This document shows positions 60,536-64,000 of a DNA stretch of 64,000 nucleotides, one piece after another. Numbering within the stretch: the first letter of the stretch is position 1; each line of letters begins with the position of its first letter. A program made the translations under genes and the position numbers. The stretch covers positions 4,278,001-4,342,000 of the forward strand of contig NZ_JAGINT010000001.1 in the NCBI RefSeq assembly GCF_017876295.1. Reading direction: 5' to 3'. The stretch comes from Kribbella aluminosa (GTDB lineage: Bacteria; Actinomycetota; Actinomycetes; Propionibacteriales; Kribbellaceae). The notes below the pieces were generated by a model. The model saw nothing but the letters and a program-made list of their open reading frames with translations, did not search any database and was not told where the DNA came from.

Positions 60536-61149
60536 TTGGACAACCCGGCGCCACCTGCTTATTTTCACTACGCGCGGGCCTTCGGCGCCCTGCTCCGCTC
60601 GGCCGGCAAGGCCCCGGTCACCTTCTCCCGGACGCGGAGCTGTATCTGCGGGCCACCGCCGCGTCGGCCTTCCTGCCGATCATGCAGTACCACTCCGAGT
60701 TCAACCACCACCAGCGGCCGCTCCGTGACCGGACCCCGTGGCACGTCGCCGAGACCACGGGCGACGACCGCGTCGTCCCGATCTTCCGCGCGTACGCCGC
60801 ACTTCGCGAGCAGCTCGTCCCGTACCTGGCGGCCCAGGCCCGGCATACGATCAGCACCGACCGTCCCCTGCTCCGCCCGCTCTTCTTCGACCACACCGAC
60901 GACCCGGAGATCTGGAATCACCCGTACCAGTACCTCCTCGGCGACGACCTGCTCGTCAACCCCGTCCTCGAACCGGGCGCAACCACCTGGACGACGTACC
61001 TCCCCGCCGGCACCTGGTACGACGCGTGGACCGGCAAACTCGCCCACCCCGGCCTCATCACCCGCGAAGTCCCACTCGACGTGATCCCCGTCTACACACG
61101 CCCCCCAGCCCTGAACCTCTCCGACGGCAGGACTGACCTGCACAAATGA
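60536..61149 (+). pseudogene. GH31 alpha-xylosidase/glucosidase remnant
   Basis: Similar to the C-terminal part of a GH31 enzyme in two frames: PAPPAYFHYARAFGALLRSA up to PVTFSR (60536-60630), then AELYLRATAASAFLPIMQYH, DRTPWHVAETTGDDRVVPIF, LLGDDLLVNPVLEPGA and TYLPAGTWYDAWTG (60640-61149). The catalytic acid stretch of about 55 residues between the two parts is deleted and the first half of the gene is absent. It cannot be functional. Nothing is recognised in the 207 bases after it. Confidence 0.8.
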
Positions 61150-61356
61150 GAGCGAACGCAAGCAAGACCGGCACCAGCATGATCGGCGTCACCGCACGCA
61201 CTTCTCTCGGGCCGCACGGGCCGGCTCTCATCGAGTGGCCGGGCCGTGCTGTCCTTCCGTCAGAGGGTGATCGCGGCAGCGACCTTTGCGGGGTCTTATC
61301 GGTCGGAGACGCCGACGGCCGCGCCGCCTTCGGAGCAATCGCTGTCCCGGATGGGG

Positions 61357-62931
61357 TCACTCGACCATGAAGACGGTGTTGTGCAGTCCGCTCGACCCGT
61401 TCGGGCGCGGCGGAGCCTGGTCGGCCGTCTGCAGCCGGCCCGTCCCGTCCGTCGCCCGCACGGTCAGCCTGTGCGTGCCGGGGGTGGCGTTCCAGCGGAA
61501 GGTCCACTGGCGCCAGGTGTCGACGGTGTCCTGCGCAGCCAACTGCGCCTGCTGCCACGGACCGTCGTCCAGCTGAACCTCAACCTTCCGGACACCGCGC
61601 CGCTGAGCCCACGCGACCCCGGCCGCGACGGCCGGACCGGCCTTCAGTGTCGCGAAGCCCTTCGGCACGTCGATCCGCGAAGCAGTCTTGATCGGGGCTT
61701 CCACGGCCCACCCGCGCTCGGTCCAGTACGCCGTGAAGTCCTGGAACCTGGTGACCTCGAAGTCGACGATCCATTTGGTCGCTGACACGTATCCGTACAG
61801 CCCAGGAACCACCATCCGGACCGGGAACCCGTGTACGAAGGGCAACGGCTCACCGTTCATCGCCACCGCGAGCATGGCGTCCCGCCCATCGGTGAGTGCG
61901 CTCAACGGCGTACCGATCGTCAGGCCGTCGACGCTCGTGGACCGCACGGCGTCTGCTCCGCTCCGGACACCAGCTTCCTTGAGCAGGTCGGCGATCGGTA
62001 CGCCGATCCAGCGCGCGTTCCCGACGTACGGGCCGCCGACCTCGTTCGAGACGCAGGTCAAGGTGATATCCCGCTCGACCAGCCGCCGGTTCACCAGGTC
62101 GCCGAGCGACAGCCGCAACTCCTTGTCCACCATCCCGTGCACCCGCAACACCCACTGATCGGGGTCGATCCGTGGGACCTCCAGCAGCGTGTCAACACGG
62201 TAGAAGTTCGGGTTCGGCGTCACGAAACGGGCGACACCTGGCACATCCGCCTGCGCTCCTGCTGGAATCGCTGGAGCCGGATCGGTGGGGCGCGGAACGC
62301 GGAACTTCGCCCTGGCCGCCTCGCCCGTCCCGGTCGAGACCAGGGCCGACACGCCCACACCGCCGCCTGCGGCCGCTGCCAGCGCCGACACCGTGAGTAG
62401 AAAGCGGCGCCGGTCGAATCCTGCCGGTGCCTCCCGTTCGTCACCAGCATGCAGCGCCGCAACGTTCTCCGACGGGTGCCCCAGGGTACGAACGACCAGA
62501 TACATGCCGATGACGGCGACAGCGAAGCTCACCGATGCCGGAACGAGCCGCAGGACCACGCTGGCGGTCGCCGAGCGACTCGTCACCGCGAAAACGATGC
62601 CGACGGCACCTAATAGTGCGGCGATCCCGACCGCCGCACGTCGTAGCTGGGGACGCGCACTGCTGCCGAGTACGCCGGCGACCGTTGCGACGAGGACGAG
62701 CGTGGCACAGATCCCGATCCGCAACAGTGTCCGATCAGCTGTCCCGAGCTCACGCACCGCCCAGTCCTTCACCGGGCCTGGGGACCAGTCGATGACCTGT
62801 ACGCCGACCGCGTCGACAGGCCACGGCCCGCCCGACAGGTCAGCGGCGAGATAGCCGAGGCCGAGGGCGGCTCCCGCCGCGATCAGCCCACCCGAACCGC
62901 CGGCAGCACGTCGTATCGCCTTCTCGCTCAT
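61357..62931 (-). CDS. Sulfite-oxidase-like molybdopterin oxidoreductase, membrane-anchored
   Basis: A 524-residue protein: N-terminal half with four TM segments (LIAAGAALGLGYLAADLSGG, RIGICATLVLVATVAGVLGS, AAVGIAALLGAVGIVFAVTS, ASVSFAVAVIGMYLVVRTL), a Tat-like RRRFLLTVSALAAAAGG at residue about 174, then the molybdopterin domain with the Mo-ligand Cys at 293 (ITLTCVSNEVGG) and the C-terminal dimer domain (RRGVRKVEVQLDDGPWQQA). It is the YedY/SuoX family. ATG 62931 chosen; the frame is open far upstream. Probably reduces or oxidises a sulfoxide or sulfite outside the membrane. Confidence 0.88.
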   Translation of the reverse strand: MSEKAIRRAAGGSGGLIAAGAALGLGYLAADLSGGPWPVDAVGVQVIDWSPGPVKDWAVRELGTADRTLLRIGICATLVLVATVAGVLGSSARPQLRRAAVGIAALLGAVGIVFAVTSRSATASVVLRLVPASVSFAVAVIGMYLVVRTLGHPSENVAALHAGDEREAPAGFDRRRFLLTVSALAAAAGGGVGVSALVSTGTGEAARAKFRVPRPTDPAPAIPAGAQADVPGVARFVTPNPNFYRVDTLLEVPRIDPDQWVLRVHGMVDKELRLSLGDLVNRRLVERDITLTCVSNEVGGPYVGNARWIGVPIADLLKEAGVRSGADAVRSTSVDGLTIGTPLSALTDGRDAMLAVAMNGEPLPFVHGFPVRMVVPGLYGYVSATKWIVDFEVTRFQDFTAYWTERGWAVEAPIKTASRIDVPKGFATLKAGPAVAAGVAWAQRRGVRKVEVQLDDGPWQQAQLAAQDTVDTWRQWTFRWNATPGTHRLTVRATDGTGRLQTADQAPPRPNGSSGLHNTVFMVE

Positions 62932-63285
62932 GTCAGGTATTCGAGGCCCGGTACGTCGCGGATCGGTCAGGCCCGCGATGACCTGAGGAACCTTGCCGAC
63001 AGCACCCATCCGGATCGACGCCGGCGCCGAATCATCGCTGTCAGGTGTGAGCGAAGCCGCCCGCGTCCCGCGCTCACAGGGCAGGTGATGGCAGCGATAG
63101 CTCAGGCGCGCCCGGCTCCCCCCGCGGCTCCGCGTCGGGGCGCCCACCGGTCGACGGGTCGCCCGCCGTCGTCCTGCACGGCCTGCCATGATCCAGCTGA
63201 CCTGACCTGACCTGACGATCAATGTCTGCAGGTAGTGATCGGCCGCAGGGAAGGGCGGGTGCCAGACGGCACGCCGCTTGCGGGG

Positions 63286-63459
63286 GTGCGCGATCCGGGT
63301 CAGTGCTTCACCGAGCTCCGTGCGGATCGAAGCGGGATCGGAGCCCCGGCGCTTGGCGATCTCCCGACAGGTGAGGCCGCCGAGGTATGCGTCGATCAGG
63401 TCGTGGCGGCGACCGGACGCGACCTCCCCGCCAAGCTCCAGCTCGAGCCTCCCGGCCGC
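63286..63459 (-). pseudogene. Sigma region 4-like helix-turn-helix, possible remnant
   Basis: GRLELELGGEVASGRRHDLI, DAYLGGLTCREIAKRRGSDPA and SIRTELGEALTRIA form a helix-turn-helix like sigma-70 region 4. It lies in an ORF that reads on (in the same frame) into the oxidoreductase. No start, region 2 or clear upstream gene is visible in 62932-63821, which otherwise shows nothing convincing. Confidence 0.3.
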
Positions 63460-63821
63460 ACGCCCCTCGGACTCCGGCAGATCGGAGCGCGCCCGGGTCG
63501 CACCAAGACTGCACCGCAGGCGTACCCGTACGACGATCTTGGGCCAGGTACGGTCGGACGGCCGCACCTGCGAAGAGGCTTCCCCGGGCCAGGAGCACCA
63601 TCGGACCGGACGACGCATCACCCGTCAGCGAACGATGGTCCCGGCATCGGACGCCGACGTACGCGCTCGGGCCGCGGGCCCGGGGAAGCATTCGTTGCCA
63701 CGTCGTCACACCCGCGAACGCACTCAGGAACGCCGAGGCGCGCCGGCGGGACAACGCGACCGGCCGGACGGGCAACCACCGCTATCCCGCCGGTGGAACA
63801 ACAGCTCGCCCAGCCGGCCGA

Positions 63822-63932
63822 TCAGTTGAACAGGCCGAGCAGGCTGTGACCCCAGTGGCCGCCGCCGCTCCAGCGGGAGCTGATCTCGACGTACAGCCCG
63901 ATGACGAGGTTGAGACCCGAGTGGTAATCCAT
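63822..63932 (-). CDS. 36-residue peptide gene with strong ribosome-binding site
   Basis: ATG 63932 to TGA 63822 encodes 36 residues, starting MDYHSGLNLVIGLYVEISSR and ending GHWGHSLLGLFN. AAGGAGAA ends about six bases before the ATG, one of the best ribosome-binding sites in the window, in an AT-rich leader. It is a hydrophobic stretch followed by a Gly/His-rich middle (WSGGGHWGH) with no Cys. Not a transposase or attenuator-type Trp/His leader. It could be a small regulatory peptide or a ribosomally made peptide precursor; the edge of the window hides its neighbours. Confidence 0.6.
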   Translation of the reverse strand: MDYHSGLNLVIGLYVEISSRWSGGGHWGHSLLGLFN

Positions 63933-64000
63933 AACAGTTCTCCTTGTTGTTGTGGGTTGGGGGACGAGTCGCCGGCCCGGGTTCGATCTGGCGGAATCCG

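Noticed and set aside
61146-61370. Forward 74-residue ORF behind the GH31 relic
   Set aside because: No domain, no ribosome-binding site, overlaps the end of the oxidoreductase; treated as non-coding.

Overview
The window is very GC-rich actinobacterial chromosome. Its densely packed genes often start at GTG and overlap the preceding stop by 4 or 8 bases. The gene families present (VanRS/VanHAX, RNHCP, Rv1733c, DUF5134, Ddn-type and TIGR00027 proteins) and the frequent GTAC-containing codon pairs suggest a soil actinomycete such as Kribbella or a relative. That genus assignment is inference. I saw no rRNA, tRNA, CRISPR array or transposase.

Layout, left half. A MarR fragment and an NCS1 permease (1-2075) precede a complete urease operon ureABCFGD (2427-7409), whose ureF carries a roughly 0.5-kb in-frame repeat insertion. 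Next come a GntP permease (7509-9059), a thioredoxin-like gene, and a secreted GH43 / GH67 pair for xylan side chains with a LacI regulator (9733-15932). A MerR regulator with a small ORF follows, then a probable potassium module: two APC-superfamily permeases, KdpD and KdpE (16984-23239). The interval 23250-24200 is a decayed flavin-monooxygenase gene plus several repeats. A DUF1990 gene and an uncharacterised (frameshifted) glycosidase-like gene follow.

Layout, right half. 26962-34235 is a D-Ala-D-Lac glycopeptide-resistance island: vanS-vanR divergent from vanY-vanK-vanZ-vanH-vanA-vanX-GNAT. Three near-identical VanR-type promoter boxes with fixed spacing explain its co-regulation. 34463-42257 is a metal block: nickel/cobalt permease, DUF5134, CopD-CtaG fusion, CopA, CopZ. 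43525-46479 is an unusual overlapping trio: flavohaemoglobin, DivIVA-like coiled coil, bacterial nitric-oxide synthase. The rest holds a secreted alpha-amylase, the remains of an L-fucose-type oxidation pair, a Ddn-type reductase, PAP2, GtrA, an ArsR-CDF-MFS metal-efflux operon, a methyltransferase, an aminoglycoside-phosphotransferase-like kinase, a GntR regulator, a LuxR/GAF regulator beside a hydrolase and a broken SDR, a class C beta-lactamase-like hydrolase, a GH31 remnant, a sulfite-oxidase-like molybdoenzyme, and a 36-residue peptide gene with a strong ribosome-binding site at the right edge.

Two themes run through the window. First, at least three different palindromic repeat families recur here, and copies sit at convergent gene ends (ureD/gntP, glycosidase/vanS, GNAT/nickel permease, copZ/RNHCP); one copy has become coding sequence inside ureF. 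Second, several genes are broken by a single extra G or C in a homopolymer (monooxygenase, glycosidase-like, nickel permease) or by internal deletion (SDR, GH31). The homopolymer cases could be real decay or sequencing error. All functions are from reading the sequence; no database search was run.
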